From IMG/VR virus record IMGVR_UViG_3300041809_000337, positions 1-50,961 of that record: 50,961 bases of DNA. The stretch is one strand, 5' to 3'. Under the pieces are notes generated by a model that searched no databases, was not told where the DNA came from, and was given only the letters and a program-made list of their open reading frames with translations. Positions 32,579 to 41,475 of the stretch are shown here, one piece after another. The first letter of the stretch is position 1. Every line of letters begins with the position of its first letter. Made by a program: the position numbers and the translations under genes. The stretch comes from a virus.

Positions 32579-33416
32579 TGAGCTAGAGCCCATCCAAAGC
32601 GGCGCGTCTGGTAGGCGTCATTTTAGAGGTAAGTCAGTCCAGCGGGCTATCAAGTCAGTAATGAACCAGCAATTCCGTGACTGGGAGCTGATTATAATAG
32701 ATGACGGCTGTGTGGACAACATCACGCCTAAGATTTTGGATTCATTCGCTAAGATGAGCGACAAAATCAAAGTTATCCACAATGAAACTAATATCGGCCG
32801 GTCGGCAGCCAGGAATCTAGGTATGGAACACTCGACTGGCGACTGGTTGTGCTGGCTGGATTCAGATGATGAGTATTCTACAACATATCTCAGGGACTTA
32901 AGCAGGGCTGTAGAGGAGTTTCCAGAATATAAGATATTCAACTTCGGCAGTATTATCTATTGGGGTGATTACCACACGGAAGTCAGGAACGCTTTCAAGC
33001 CTGCCATTGAGGGCAAAGGGCATGAGTGGTTCAGGTCGGGTCATGTCGGAGCAGGTTCGTTTATTTTCAGGCGGGATTTGTGGCTAAGTGATGAAAAGTA
33101 TCGTATCCCTGATGACGGCAGTCCCTATCATTTTGCGGCGGCCAGTAAAATCCCACTCAAACTTGACCCAGTAGAGGACAAATATAAGTGGGATAATACC
33201 GAAAACCCTGCTGGGGCTTTTCAAGACGGCGTACTCAGGCATGGTCTTTCGCTGGGCAACCCTTACGGGGATGACTACTGCCAGTTCTACTACCTGACTC
33301 GTGATAACCTGAGCAAGCCCTTAGATATGTATCTTTATATCCAGTACCCCAGAACCAGCGAGGATGTCTATAAGGACTTCGGCGAAGTCTTCGATACGGG
33401 GGTGATTGATGGTTGA
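32544..33416 (+). CDS. GT2-family glycosyltransferase
   Basis: This 290-aa protein starts with GTG, with GGAG eight bases upstream. It begins with the GT-A pattern TFSVTIPVYSELEP, then LIIIDDGCVDN (nucleotide binding), NIGRSAARNLGM, and LDSDDE at 105-110, the DxD metal site. Length and order fit GT2 enzymes that add single sugars to glycans or proteins. It overlaps both neighbours. The sequence between the first strand and the helix has a Gly/Arg-rich insertion. Confidence 0.85.
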   Translation: MPTFSVTIPVYSELEPIQSGASGRRHFRGKSVQRAIKSVMNQQFRDWELIIIDDGCVDNITPKILDSFAKMSDKIKVIHNETNIGRSAARNLGMEHSTGDWLCWLDSDDEYSTTYLRDLSRAVEEFPEYKIFNFGSIIYWGDYHTEVRNAFKPAIEGKGHEWFRSGHVGAGSFIFRRDLWLSDEKYRIPDDGSPYHFAAASKIPLKLDPVEDKYKWDNTENPAGAFQDGVLRHGLSLGNPYGDDYCQFYYLTRDNLSKPLDMYLYIQYPRTSEDVYKDFGEVFDTGVIDG

Positions 33417-34203
33417 TATTCACCTGGTCTCTTGGAACCGCCCAAACATAACCAAACTGGTTATTGGTACTATCCATAGGAACAGCTGGACAGATACCTA
33501 TAGGTTGCATGTCTTAGACAACGGTTCAAATAAAGAAACAACCACCATGCTCCAAGAAATGTTTGATAAGAACCTGCTTCACTCCTATATCAACCTGATG
33601 GAGAACAAGGGGCTGGAGTTCGCCAGAGAGTATATGCTGGAGAGAAACACATTCAATGATTACTTCATAGACGCAGACAATGATTGCCTGCCCTGTCAGA
33701 TGACTGTTGACGGTGACTGGATTTCCCGTCTGGTTGACCTGATGGACAAGTACGAAGATTACGCTGCTATCGCCTGCCGTACCCAGGTGATGATTGGGAC
33801 GGGTAATATATTTGAAGATGACTCAAAGGATATTACGGACTTTGCTCACCCAGGCGGTAGTTTAAGAATAATGCGTACTGAAGCAGTCAAACGGGTGGGT
33901 GGCTGGGACAGGGAGATGTCAGGCCGAGGCCAAGAAGAACGCTATATCTGCGGTAAACTTCGAGACGCTGGTTATAAGACTGGCTTCGCCACCCATATCC
34001 CTACGCTGCATTTATTCGGCATTAAAGATGACACCGACCGCTGGGGATATCCTAAAGAGTGGAAACCCGAACAAAGCGGCCACTCGGACATCTGGCACCC
34101 AGCCCTAGACCAAGGTGATACTTTCGTAGATATTGAACCATTTGCAGGTGAAGAATTAACAAGGATGTATTTTAATGTTGACAGTTATAGTCAGAAGAAC
34201 TGA
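33409..34203 (+). CDS. GT2-like glycosyltransferase (GT-A fold)
   Basis: ATG 33409 is used; TTG 33406 is in frame. The 264-aa protein begins VDIHLVSWNRPN, followed by LHVLDNGSN, NKGLEFAREYML, and FIDADNDCLPC, the DxD metal-binding site. GGWDREMSGRGQEERYICGKLRDAGYKTGF is the acceptor-side ED(E)-type motif of GT2 enzymes. It overlaps both neighbours by a few bases. Confidence 0.82.
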   Translation: MVDIHLVSWNRPNITKLVIGTIHRNSWTDTYRLHVLDNGSNKETTTMLQEMFDKNLLHSYINLMENKGLEFAREYMLERNTFNDYFIDADNDCLPCQMTVDGDWISRLVDLMDKYEDYAAIACRTQVMIGTGNIFEDDSKDITDFAHPGGSLRIMRTEAVKRVGGWDREMSGRGQEERYICGKLRDAGYKTGFATHIPTLHLFGIKDDTDRWGYPKEWKPEQSGHSDIWHPALDQGDTFVDIEPFAGEELTRMYFNVDSYSQKN

Positions 34204-34885
34204 AGAACCTAAGGTTATTCAGATGACCCAATCAGATTTAGTTAAACAGCTTGACCCAATACAGGGGTCTGAGATTCTGCTGGAAGACTCGTGGACAGTC
34301 GGACTCAAGAAAGTCCGTACCCCTTACGTCTGTCTGGTGGAGGCTGATTGTACCCTAAGCGGACAGTACTTCTTAAACAACTTCAACCTGCTTAAAAAGA
34401 GCGAGTTTACCAATCCAGCCAGCAAGGGTTCCAGGCGTGGGTTGGCTGAGGGCGGTTATAAGAAACTGGCAATCCTCAGTTCGGCTCTGGGAATTAAGAA
34501 CTTCGCCAACCGGATTTATAACTTTCACCTTGAAGAAACCCAAGACATAGATGTCAACGGAGTTACGGGCAAGAGTTATCATGTCCAGCCCCAGCGTGAG
34601 AAATTAGACATTTACCTCTATGCCGTACAGATAGGTTTCATACCTGGGGCGATTATGCGTATGGCCTCGATTGAAGACGTGATTGACAAACTCCACTGGG
34701 ATGAGAGCGACCTTATAAAATTATCGACTGAAGTTTGCTTCCATTTGTGGGATACTAATAGGCGTGTCGCACTCAATCCAAGTACTACTTACGTCACTAA
34801 CCAAGAGGGCTATGAAACCCCACCCCTGTTCACTACTAAAGTACCGGATAACGCTATCCATATCTTCCAGAGGGAGTATCTGTAA
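34175..34885 (+). CDS. Glycosyltransferase-like protein lacking the N-terminal strand
   Basis: This 236-aa protein has LKKVRTPYVCLVEADCTLSGQYF, which resembles the central GT2 strand with an ExD in place of DxD. The usual N-terminal nucleotide-binding strand is very short. It overlaps the upstream gene by 29 bases and the downstream gene by one. It may be a diverged or degraded GT2 enzyme; activity is uncertain. Confidence 0.6.
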   Translation: MLTVIVRRTEEPKVIQMTQSDLVKQLDPIQGSEILLEDSWTVGLKKVRTPYVCLVEADCTLSGQYFLNNFNLLKKSEFTNPASKGSRRGLAEGGYKKLAILSSALGIKNFANRIYNFHLEETQDIDVNGVTGKSYHVQPQREKLDIYLYAVQIGFIPGAIMRMASIEDVIDKLHWDESDLIKLSTEVCFHLWDTNRRVALNPSTTYVTNQEGYETPPLFTTKVPDNAIHIFQREYL

Positions 34886-35499
34886 TGGCTGATTTCTGGG
34901 CGAAACTTATGAGCAATGACGAGAATACTGCCGCCCATTACATGGAAACGTATGGCGAGGGTATAGGCTCGGACACCCGTATGATACTCGGTTCGTTCAT
35001 TAATGATAAGGAAACAGTCCTAGATGTGGGTTGCGGGCCAGGCTGGAACTATGCCCACTTTATGAAATACGGTCCGAACGTCAGAAACTATAAGGGTCTG
35101 GATTATTCCCCCATGTTTGTCAAAGTAGCCAAGGAGCGTAACCCAGAAGCCGATTATCAGCTTGGTGACTGCCGTAAGCTGGAAGAGGCAGACAAGTCCT
35201 GGGATGTGGTTATACTCCAGGATGTACTGGAACACACCAATGGGTTTGAGAAACCCGTCCTAGAGGCTCTTAGAGTGGCTAAGAAGCGGATTATCATCAC
35301 CTTCTGGCACTTGAAAGACATGGACGACCCACACATCAATGATGACGGAGATGACGGTTGGGGAGCGTGGTATGATAAACGGGAGTGGGAGAAGTTCTTA
35401 GACACACTGGATTACCACTGGCTAATGACTGAAACCCCACCCACCGCCAACAGGCAACATCTCTTTTACATTTTAGACAAGAAAGAACCCCATGGTTAA
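34885..35499 (+). CDS. Class I SAM-dependent methyltransferase
   Basis: This 204-aa protein has the SAM motif I VLDVGCGPGWNYAHF, motif II YKGLDYSP, and LQDVLEHTNGFEKPVLEALRVAKKRIIITFW. This set is typical of small-molecule or sugar methyltransferases (UbiE/type-11 group). In this cluster O-methylation of sugars is the likely job. It overlaps the next gene by eight bases. Confidence 0.85.
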   Translation: MADFWAKLMSNDENTAAHYMETYGEGIGSDTRMILGSFINDKETVLDVGCGPGWNYAHFMKYGPNVRNYKGLDYSPMFVKVAKERNPEADYQLGDCRKLEEADKSWDVVILQDVLEHTNGFEKPVLEALRVAKKRIIITFWHLKDMDDPHINDDGDDGWGAWYDKREWEKFLDTLDYHWLMTETPPTANRQHLFYILDKKEPHG

Positions 35500-36844
35500 A
35501 GACATCATTGTGGGCTATGGTCAGATCGGCCAGGCTGTTCACGAGGTCATCTGTCCCGATGCCCATACCTACGACATTAACCAGAAGAACCGTAAGGCTG
35601 CTCCGGTAGGCGTGATGCATATCTGTTTCCCCTACTCCGAAGATTTTGTCGAGCAAGTGAAAGGCTACATCACACGCTACGAACCGCAACATGTTGCTAT
35701 CTGGTCAACCGTGCCGATTGGCACGACTGATAAATTCCCTCAAGCTGTCCACACCCCCGTTGAGGGCGTCCACCCAAACCTAGCTAAGAGCATTAAACTA
35801 ACGACCCGCTGGATTGGTTACAACCGTAAGATGTCAGGTGCGTTCTTTGAGCATTACTTCAAGGAACGCCATCTCCAAGTACGGCTCGTACCCAATACCA
35901 GATACACCGAAGCCCTTAAACTCTTAAGCACTACTGAATATGGGCTGAATATAGTCTTTGCGGATTACAAAGCTGAGGTGGCTAAAGCGATAGGCATGGA
36001 CTACCAACTCACCAAAGACTGGAATAAGGACTACAACCAGCTTTACAAAGAACTCGGCTTAAAGCAGTTCCAGAAGTTCATACTCGACCCACCCAAAGGG
36101 AAGATTGGCGGCCATTGTCTAATCGAGAATGCAGTACTTCTAGATGAAGTTTATCCTTCTACGTTGCTTAAGAAATTATTATCTCTTAATAAAGACCTAT
36201 CGACTATTAAAGAAGTAAAGCCTTATCTTAATCGTACATGGCTTTATGCGGAATATTGGGGGAAAGAGAAAAGCTCTGAGGATATAGGTAAAGAATGGGG
36301 ATGTACAGGCGCTAATATTTTGCGAGTGATGAAGCAGTTTAATATAAAGCGCCGGACTCAGAAGTGGAGTGCAAGCGAGATTGAAGCATTAGTTAAACTT
36401 TCTGTAACAAATACTTTTAAAGAGATATCAGAAGAAGTTGGAAAAACGCATGACGCTGTTCGCTTGATGGCAATTAAGCTTGGCCTGAAGAGTATATATA
36501 ATCCTGGAGAGAGAGATGAAGTCACTAGGCAAAAAATAAGTGCTTCTCTTCAAGGGATATCTTTAGAAGAATGGGACGGTTTTAAGGAAACAGTTAATCA
36601 ATTAATCAGAAAATCTGAAGCTTACCAGGATTGGCGCAAGTCAGTCTTTGAACGAGATAGCTACACTTGTCAACATTGTGGAGCTAGTAGCGGTAGCGGA
36701 AAGGCTGTCGTTTTACATGCTGACCATATAAAACGATTTGCTGAGTATCCTGAGTTAAGGTTTGACATTAATAATGGTAGAACCCTGTGCGTAAATTGTC
36801 ATCGTAAGACAGATACCTGGGGTGGAAGGAAGGTAAAGAAATGA
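35492..36844 (+). CDS. Nucleotide-sugar dehydrogenase-like protein fused in frame to an HNH homing endonuclease
   Basis: Residues 1-233 form a dehydrogenase-like unit: an NAD-binding start (VGYGQIG, 8-13) and KGKIGGHCLIENAVLLD at 202-218, resembling the GGHC catalytic-Cys motif of UDP-sugar dehydrogenases. Residues about 240-345 contain two helix-turn-helix-like repeats, and 378-445 an HNH domain with Cys393-x2-Cys396, His409/His412, Asn428 and Cys433-x2-Cys436-His437. Base composition becomes AT-richer at about 36130. The endonuclease was probably inserted at the end of the host gene, giving a fusion. NAD(P) use and substrate are inferred. Confidence 0.78.
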   Translation: MVKDIIVGYGQIGQAVHEVICPDAHTYDINQKNRKAAPVGVMHICFPYSEDFVEQVKGYITRYEPQHVAIWSTVPIGTTDKFPQAVHTPVEGVHPNLAKSIKLTTRWIGYNRKMSGAFFEHYFKERHLQVRLVPNTRYTEALKLLSTTEYGLNIVFADYKAEVAKAIGMDYQLTKDWNKDYNQLYKELGLKQFQKFILDPPKGKIGGHCLIENAVLLDEVYPSTLLKKLLSLNKDLSTIKEVKPYLNRTWLYAEYWGKEKSSEDIGKEWGCTGANILRVMKQFNIKRRTQKWSASEIEALVKLSVTNTFKEISEEVGKTHDAVRLMAIKLGLKSIYNPGERDEVTRQKISASLQGISLEEWDGFKETVNQLIRKSEAYQDWRKSVFERDSYTCQHCGASSGSGKAVVLHADHIKRFAEYPELRFDINNGRTLCVNCHRKTDTWGGRKVKK

Positions 36845-37464
36845 TTATCTTTGACGCCGATGATTTCGCTTGCTCGCACGTTATCTCAGACCAGTGTCAA
36901 TCCCATGACTGTCGGGATAAACTGGACGAGTTCCACTATACTAATCCTAGTTTTAAGGCTACGCTGTTCGCCATCCCAGGCGAGATGACCTACGAGCTGT
37001 GCGAGTGGTGTAGGGCTAATAACAGTTGGATACAACTGGCAGTACATGGCTTCTTGCACAGCTCAAACTACGAGTGCAGCGAGATGTCCTACGATGAGTT
37101 CGACCAGCACGTACGTGATTTGCAACCCATGATAGACAACTACTTCGTTAAAGGTTTCAAAGCCCCAGGCTGGCAGATAAGCGATGACTGCTATCTTTGG
37201 CTCAAGGCTCATGGCTGGTGGTTGGCAGACCAATCCTACAATAATATGCGCCGAGCTAATTTAGCCAAAGAGATACCAACCTACGTGAATAACAACGGTA
37301 ACTTCGTGGCTTGGAACGGCAGTCAAGATACTGACCTTAGTGGTGGTATGCATTTCCATTGTTGGGATTGCGTCGGCAATGGTGTATATGAACTATCCAA
37401 CCAGATTAAGGATCAAATTAAAGATGAAACGAATTTTAAGTTCGTAAGCGAGGTATTACTATAA
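36841..37464 (+). CDS. Polysaccharide deacetylase-like (NodB-type) enzyme
   Basis: This 207-aa protein has FDADDF near the N-terminus (catalytic and metal Asp), then LAVHGFLHSS (metal-binding His pair, HxxxH), KGFKAPGWQIS (the RAPG-like motif), and MHFHCWDCVGNG near the end (a further His). This order matches NodB-family de-N-acetylases. It would remove acetyl groups from GlcNAc-type sugars of the glycan made by this island. ATG overlaps the upstream stop. Confidence 0.8.
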   Translation: MIIFDADDFACSHVISDQCQSHDCRDKLDEFHYTNPSFKATLFAIPGEMTYELCEWCRANNSWIQLAVHGFLHSSNYECSEMSYDEFDQHVRDLQPMIDNYFVKGFKAPGWQISDDCYLWLKAHGWWLADQSYNNMRRANLAKEIPTYVNNNGNFVAWNGSQDTDLSGGMHFHCWDCVGNGVYELSNQIKDQIKDETNFKFVSEVLL

Positions 37465-38078
37465 GTGGACATTACGGAGGCAATCCTTATGCGTGGGGCG
37501 GAGGCGGTTCTAATGGGCCGCATATTTCCAGGTACTTTATGGCTCGTGGCTGGGTAATGCCTGGCGAAACTGTCATAGATGCGGCCTGTGCTACAGGTTA
37601 CGGTTCTCATTTAATCGGCCAGTATGCAGGTAAGGTTATCGGACTGGACATAGACGAGGGCTGTATAGCTGAGGGCTATCACCGTTGGGGCGCACCCAAC
37701 CTAGAGTTTAAACAATTTGACCTAAGTAAAGACGAACTACCAGACGCTGATACCCTGATTAGCATTGAAACCTGCGAGCACATCAACGACTTAGACCACT
37801 TTATAGACCAGACCTGGAAACACATCCGGCGGTGTATAGTGATATGTTCACCTATCGGCGGTACAAGCTGGGACTACACCCCAGAACAACTCAAAACTCC
37901 GGCTGGCGAGAATAATGATTTCATTACCGAGGGAGACTTAGCCAGACCGTTTGTCCAGCGTGGCTGGGTAGAGGAGTGGCACAACTCGATTGGCTACTCA
38001 TCAATGTTTATATTCTTTAAAGTACCCCCGACAGTCCCAGAGGGCTATACGGAAGGAGCGTTTAAAATTGAAAATTAG
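37461..38078 (+). CDS. Class I SAM-dependent methyltransferase with non-canonical start
   Basis: The first ATG (37539) would cut off a convincing N-terminus, SGHYGGNPYAWGGGGSNGPH, that is open upstream. I place the start at ATA 37461, seven bases after GAGG; ATT 37455 is the other option, and no ATG, GTG or TTG is in frame. The SAM motif is VIDAACATGYGSHLIG, followed by VIGLDIDEG and SIETCEHINDLDHF. It is a sugar-type methyltransferase of about 205 aa. The start codon is the uncertain part. Confidence 0.75.
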   Translation: MSGHYGGNPYAWGGGGSNGPHISRYFMARGWVMPGETVIDAACATGYGSHLIGQYAGKVIGLDIDEGCIAEGYHRWGAPNLEFKQFDLSKDELPDADTLISIETCEHINDLDHFIDQTWKHIRRCIVICSPIGGTSWDYTPEQLKTPAGENNDFITEGDLARPFVQRGWVEEWHNSIGYSSMFIFFKVPPTVPEGYTEGAFKIEN

Positions 38079-38136
38079 CCCAGAAGATCAAGAATTAGTT
38101 GATAAATATGAATGGCGTGTTAATAGTCGAGATTAA
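38068..38136 (+). pseudogene. Remnant of an HNH homing endonuclease 5' end
   Basis: A 22-codon frame starts at TTG 38068 after GGAAGGAG and encodes KISPEDQELVDKYEWRV, the typical opening of HNH/AP2-type homing endonucleases (compare DDDDYEWLNQWKW in the gene at 40070). It stops before any catalytic residue. It looks like a degraded endonuclease between the methyltransferase and the next glycosyltransferase. Confidence 0.5.
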
Positions 38137-38149
38137 ACGAGGTAGCAAT

Positions 38150-39016
38150 ATGAGAGTTCCAGATTATTCTGTAGTTATACCAAGTCTATATGAAGTAGAC
38201 AGTAAATATTTAGAATTATGCGTAAATAGTCTTAGGGGTTCTGGTTTTGGGGGGGATATTATTGTTGTTACTAATGGTGGAAAAGCTAAACCAGACTTAC
38301 GACATATACCTAATATCACTGTACATATGCATAATAGGAACCAAGGACAATGTTCTGCGGTTAATGTGGGTGTTCAAATTGTCAATCCAGCCCATAAATA
38401 TATTATGGTTAGTAACAGTGATATGTACTACGCCCCAGGCTGGGATAAGCACTTGGTCAATTGTGTCGACGAGGAAACCAGACAGTTCAAGTACCTGTGT
38501 ATGAGCCCGAACCTTGTCGAACCCACCAATAACAACGGTAGTGCCGACCCATTCCTGAAATATGGTAATTACTACAACATAGAGGACTTTGAGAAAGAAG
38601 AGGTAGACAAGCAGATTAAGCACTTACTGACTGGGAAAAGCCTTAAGCCGGAACCAGGCTTTAATCTGCCGTTCATTATCAACGCCCAGCTCTGGCGGGA
38701 TATTCAGGGGTATGACGTAGCCTACGACCCCTGGGGAAGCAACTCTGACACTGATTTACAGACCAAGATAAACTTAGCTGGCGTTAAACCAGTTAGGCTT
38801 CGAGATGTCTTGGTCTATCACTTCTCGAATAAGTCGGGGACATTTGACGGCACCCACCAAGAAGAGTGGCAGAAGAACTTCGACTATTACCGTACTAAAT
38901 GGGGTTACACCCGTGATGACGAACCCAAGGCAGATGTGTGGTATAACAAGAACATGGTACTTAAAGACAAGTTAATCTATCATCCGGTTTACGAGGGTAA
39001 ATATGCTGACTCTTGA
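38150..39016 (+). CDS. GT2-family glycosyltransferase
   Basis: I use ATG 38150 (MRVPDYSVVIPSLYE), which follows GAGGTAGCA; a longer frame from 38099 lacks a ribosome site. The 288-aa protein shows IIVVTNGG, NRNQGQCSAVNVGV and YIMVSNSDMYYAPGW, the NSD being the DxD metal site, and GYDVAYDPWGSNSDTDLQTKINLAG as the acceptor-side ED motif. This matches GT2 enzymes. The 5' half is AT-richer than the 3' half. Confidence 0.82.
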   Translation: MRVPDYSVVIPSLYEVDSKYLELCVNSLRGSGFGGDIIVVTNGGKAKPDLRHIPNITVHMHNRNQGQCSAVNVGVQIVNPAHKYIMVSNSDMYYAPGWDKHLVNCVDEETRQFKYLCMSPNLVEPTNNNGSADPFLKYGNYYNIEDFEKEEVDKQIKHLLTGKSLKPEPGFNLPFIINAQLWRDIQGYDVAYDPWGSNSDTDLQTKINLAGVKPVRLRDVLVYHFSNKSGTFDGTHQEEWQKNFDYYRTKWGYTRDDEPKADVWYNKNMVLKDKLIYHPVYEGKYADS

Positions 39017-39098
39017 AGAAATGGAACTCAAAGCTAAACTGGGAGCTTTCAGTATCTATGACATAGAAATCTTTGTAAATGTAATGCGTTTTATATAA
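39003..39098 (+). CDS. Small protein (31 aa) between glycosyltransferase genes
   Basis: ATG 39003 follows GAGGGT and lies inside the end of the previous gene. The product is an amphipathic 31-aa peptide starting MLTLEEMELKAKLGAFSIYD. It is short enough to be chance, but the ribosome site and overlap are typical of phage genes. Confidence 0.4.
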   Translation: MLTLEEMELKAKLGAFSIYDIEIFVNVMRFI

Positions 39099-39107
39099 GG
39101 AAAGAAT

Positions 39108-40031
39108 ATGCGAATACTTAGTATTGGGAACTTCTCTGGTAGAGCATGGGATGGTTCTATAACTGACGAGAACCATATCGCTAATGCGTTAGAACAATTA
39201 GGGCATGAAGTAATCAGGCAACAGCGTGAAGATAATAATTTAAATACTGGCGGTACTATCAATACAGGCCAAAGTGATAACGTAGATTTTATACTTATTG
39301 CCCAATGGGACAGATACCCAGAAAATATGGTACCAGACTTAAAAAAGACATTTAAAGTACCGATAGTTTACTGGGCGTTTGACTATCAGGCTGATGGTCA
39401 AGACTGGCATGAGAAGTTAGTAGTGAGTTCCGACTTGTATCTTTCAAAGCGAATAGCCGACTCTAAATACCCTGGCTGGCAATGGCTTTCACAAGATTAT
39501 GCACCTGAGTTTCTACGGAAAGCACCTTATCCCAATAAAGATATAGACGTACTTTTCACGGGCTCTTACTTACCGTGGGCTAAAGAACGTAATGAAACCC
39601 TCAAAGCAGTTGATGAAAAGTTTAACCTAGTAATCCATAGCGTTAATGAGTGGCCTGGGTTCAAAGATGTGCGCCCACCCATACTAGATGAAGGACTACC
39701 TGGACTGTATTCCAGAGCTAAGGTTATCCTCTCTATAGACCATACAATCGAGGCTGGCTACTGGTCAGACCGCACCGCCCAGATAATGTGCTGTGGGCGC
39801 AGACCGCTATTCCGATACGTTCCCCTGTCTGAAGTCAGGTTCAGAGATTGCGTGGATTATTTTTATAACGTGGATGATTGTCTGAAAAAGATAGAAGAGC
39901 GTTTGGTAAAAGACAATCCCAAGAAGGACCAGAAGAGCTGTAAGTTTGGCCAAAGATATTTGCGAACCCATAACAGAGTGAAGGACTTACTAACTATAGT
40001 CAATGCGTATCTCAATGTTCGATCCGTATAA
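39108..40031 (+). CDS. CgeB/GT-B-like glycosyltransferase
   Basis: This 307-aa protein starts MRILSIGNFSGRAWDG after an AAGGAAAG site. DVLFTGSYLPWAKERNETLKAV and GLYSRAKVILSIDHT...DRTAQIMCCGRRPLF are the donor-domain landmarks of CgeB-type GT-B enzymes. Its last 30 bases overlap the start of a truncated copy of the next glycosyltransferase (40003-40068). Confidence 0.78.
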   Translation: MRILSIGNFSGRAWDGSITDENHIANALEQLGHEVIRQQREDNNLNTGGTINTGQSDNVDFILIAQWDRYPENMVPDLKKTFKVPIVYWAFDYQADGQDWHEKLVVSSDLYLSKRIADSKYPGWQWLSQDYAPEFLRKAPYPNKDIDVLFTGSYLPWAKERNETLKAVDEKFNLVIHSVNEWPGFKDVRPPILDEGLPGLYSRAKVILSIDHTIEAGYWSDRTAQIMCCGRRPLFRYVPLSEVRFRDCVDYFYNVDDCLKKIEERLVKDNPKKDQKSCKFGQRYLRTHNRVKDLLTIVNAYLNVRSV

Positions 40032-40068
40032 TGGCAAGTTCACCAACGATATGGTGAATGGTGTATAA
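40003..40068 (+). pseudogene. Duplicated, truncated 5' end of the glycosyltransferase at 40513
   Basis: The frame MRISMFDPYNGKFTND ends at a TAA after 21 codons. It matches the start of the intact gene 510 bp downstream (MKIAVFDPYNGKFMKD) over about 16 residues with several substitutions. A homing endonuclease lies between the two copies. Confidence 0.75.
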
Positions 40069-40069
40069 T

Positions 40070-40516
40070 ATGAATATGAAACAGATAGAGCTGACTCGTG
40101 ATAAACAAGTAATGGTGGATGATGATGATTATGAATGGCTCAATCAATGGAAGTGGTTTTACGATAATAAATATGCTGCTAGGACTACGTGGACTGCCGA
40201 AGGTCAAAAGAAAATATACATGCACCGACAGATTATGGGTTTCCCTCAACAGGCAATAGACCACAAGGACCGTAATAAGCTAAATTGTCAACGATATAAT
40301 CTACGTCCTACTACTGCACGAATTAATGCATTGAATAAAGATAAGCTATCTCGAAATACCTCTGGATATACAGGTCTTATCTGGTGCAAAGATGGGAGAT
40401 GGAAAGCTGAGGTTTATGTAAATGGTAAAGCTATTGCAAGATACTCTAAGTACAAAGAAGTTGCTATCGAAAAACTAATAGCTTTGAGAAAACACTATTA
40501 TGGAGATTTAGCATGA
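40070..40516 (+). CDS. HNH homing endonuclease with AP2-like DNA-binding domain
   Basis: This 148-aa protein (ATG 40070; 40058 and 40076 are other options) starts with MKQIELTRDKQVMVDDDDYEWL and YAART. It then has HRQIMGFPQQAIDHKDRNKLNCQRYNLR, the HNH core (His...IDHKDxNxxN), and SGYTGLIWCKDGRWKAEVYVNGKAI, an AP2-type DNA-binding strand set. It is free-standing, inserted between a truncated and an intact copy of a glycosyltransferase start. Confidence 0.88.
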   Translation: MNMKQIELTRDKQVMVDDDDYEWLNQWKWFYDNKYAARTTWTAEGQKKIYMHRQIMGFPQQAIDHKDRNKLNCQRYNLRPTTARINALNKDKLSRNTSGYTGLIWCKDGRWKAEVYVNGKAIARYSKYKEVAIEKLIALRKHYYGDLA

Positions 40517-41475
40517 AGATTGCGGTTTTCGACCCATACAATGGAAAATTTATGAAAGACCCTTGTGATTGGTGGACTAATCATGGCTACGAGGTAAAGC
40601 GGGAGACCTACTATAACCCAGAACTGGTAGATTGGGCTGACGTGGTTTGGTTTCATACCGCAGACAATAACCTACTCTCTGCGACCAACCCAGACCAAGC
40701 CCTTAAAGACGAATGGAAGTATACGAATAGACCTGGGGCTTGGGATATGCATGAGATGGACTTGTCTAATAAAAAGATAATCGTAGAGCCTATAGATATT
40801 GAGATATGGGGTGGGTCGCATGCCCACGACAATATGTGGCAGTTAGTTGATGATGTAGTTTTCTTAGCACCACACATCCAACAGATTATGATGGCCGACT
40901 CACGCCCCCAGCAAGGACACTTTAAACAATACGTAATTCCACCTGGCGTGGACTTGAACCGCTGGACATTTGCCGAACACAATCCAGGCAAAAAGATAGC
41001 CATAGTCTCCGAGAAGTGGATTATTAAAGGTATGCAGAATATCTTGCAAATAGCTTATGAGTTACCGAGAGATTACGAGTTCCATTGGGTGGGAGTTTGG
41101 TCTAATGATTACCCTTATTTTCACGACTACTGTATGGACTTTATCCAAAAACATAACCTCAACTTTATATTCTATGATTGGGTGGACAATTTAGACGAGT
41201 GGTTGGAAGACAAAAACTTTCTTTTACATGCCGGCATGAAAGAGGCTTTCTGTTTTGCGATCGCTCAAGCTATGGCTAAGGGGATTAAACCTATCCCTCA
41301 CGCTTTCTACGGGTCAGAGGACATCTGGCCTGAGCTGACCTGGAACACACCACAGGAAGCCATTAAACAAATCAAAGGTGACTACGATTCGTACTCATAC
41401 AGACAGTATCTAATTGACCATGAGTATACAATAGACCAAAGAATGGAAAAGATTGAGGAGATAATACATGGCTGA
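40513..41475 (+). CDS. GT-B fold glycosyltransferase (GT4-like)
   Basis: This 320-aa protein starts in the last codons of the endonuclease (ATGA). It has an N-terminal acceptor domain, then VIPPGVDLNRWTF, KKIAIVSEKWIIKGMQNILQIAYEL and LLHAGMKEAFCFAIAQAMAKGI, the E-x7-E-like donor motif of GT4 enzymes (Glu/Ala variant). Its first 16 codons have a diverged duplicate upstream. Confidence 0.8.
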   Translation: MKIAVFDPYNGKFMKDPCDWWTNHGYEVKRETYYNPELVDWADVVWFHTADNNLLSATNPDQALKDEWKYTNRPGAWDMHEMDLSNKKIIVEPIDIEIWGGSHAHDNMWQLVDDVVFLAPHIQQIMMADSRPQQGHFKQYVIPPGVDLNRWTFAEHNPGKKIAIVSEKWIIKGMQNILQIAYELPRDYEFHWVGVWSNDYPYFHDYCMDFIQKHNLNFIFYDWVDNLDEWLEDKNFLLHAGMKEAFCFAIAQAMAKGIKPIPHAFYGSEDIWPELTWNTPQEAIKQIKGDYDSYSYRQYLIDHEYTIDQRMEKIEEIIHG

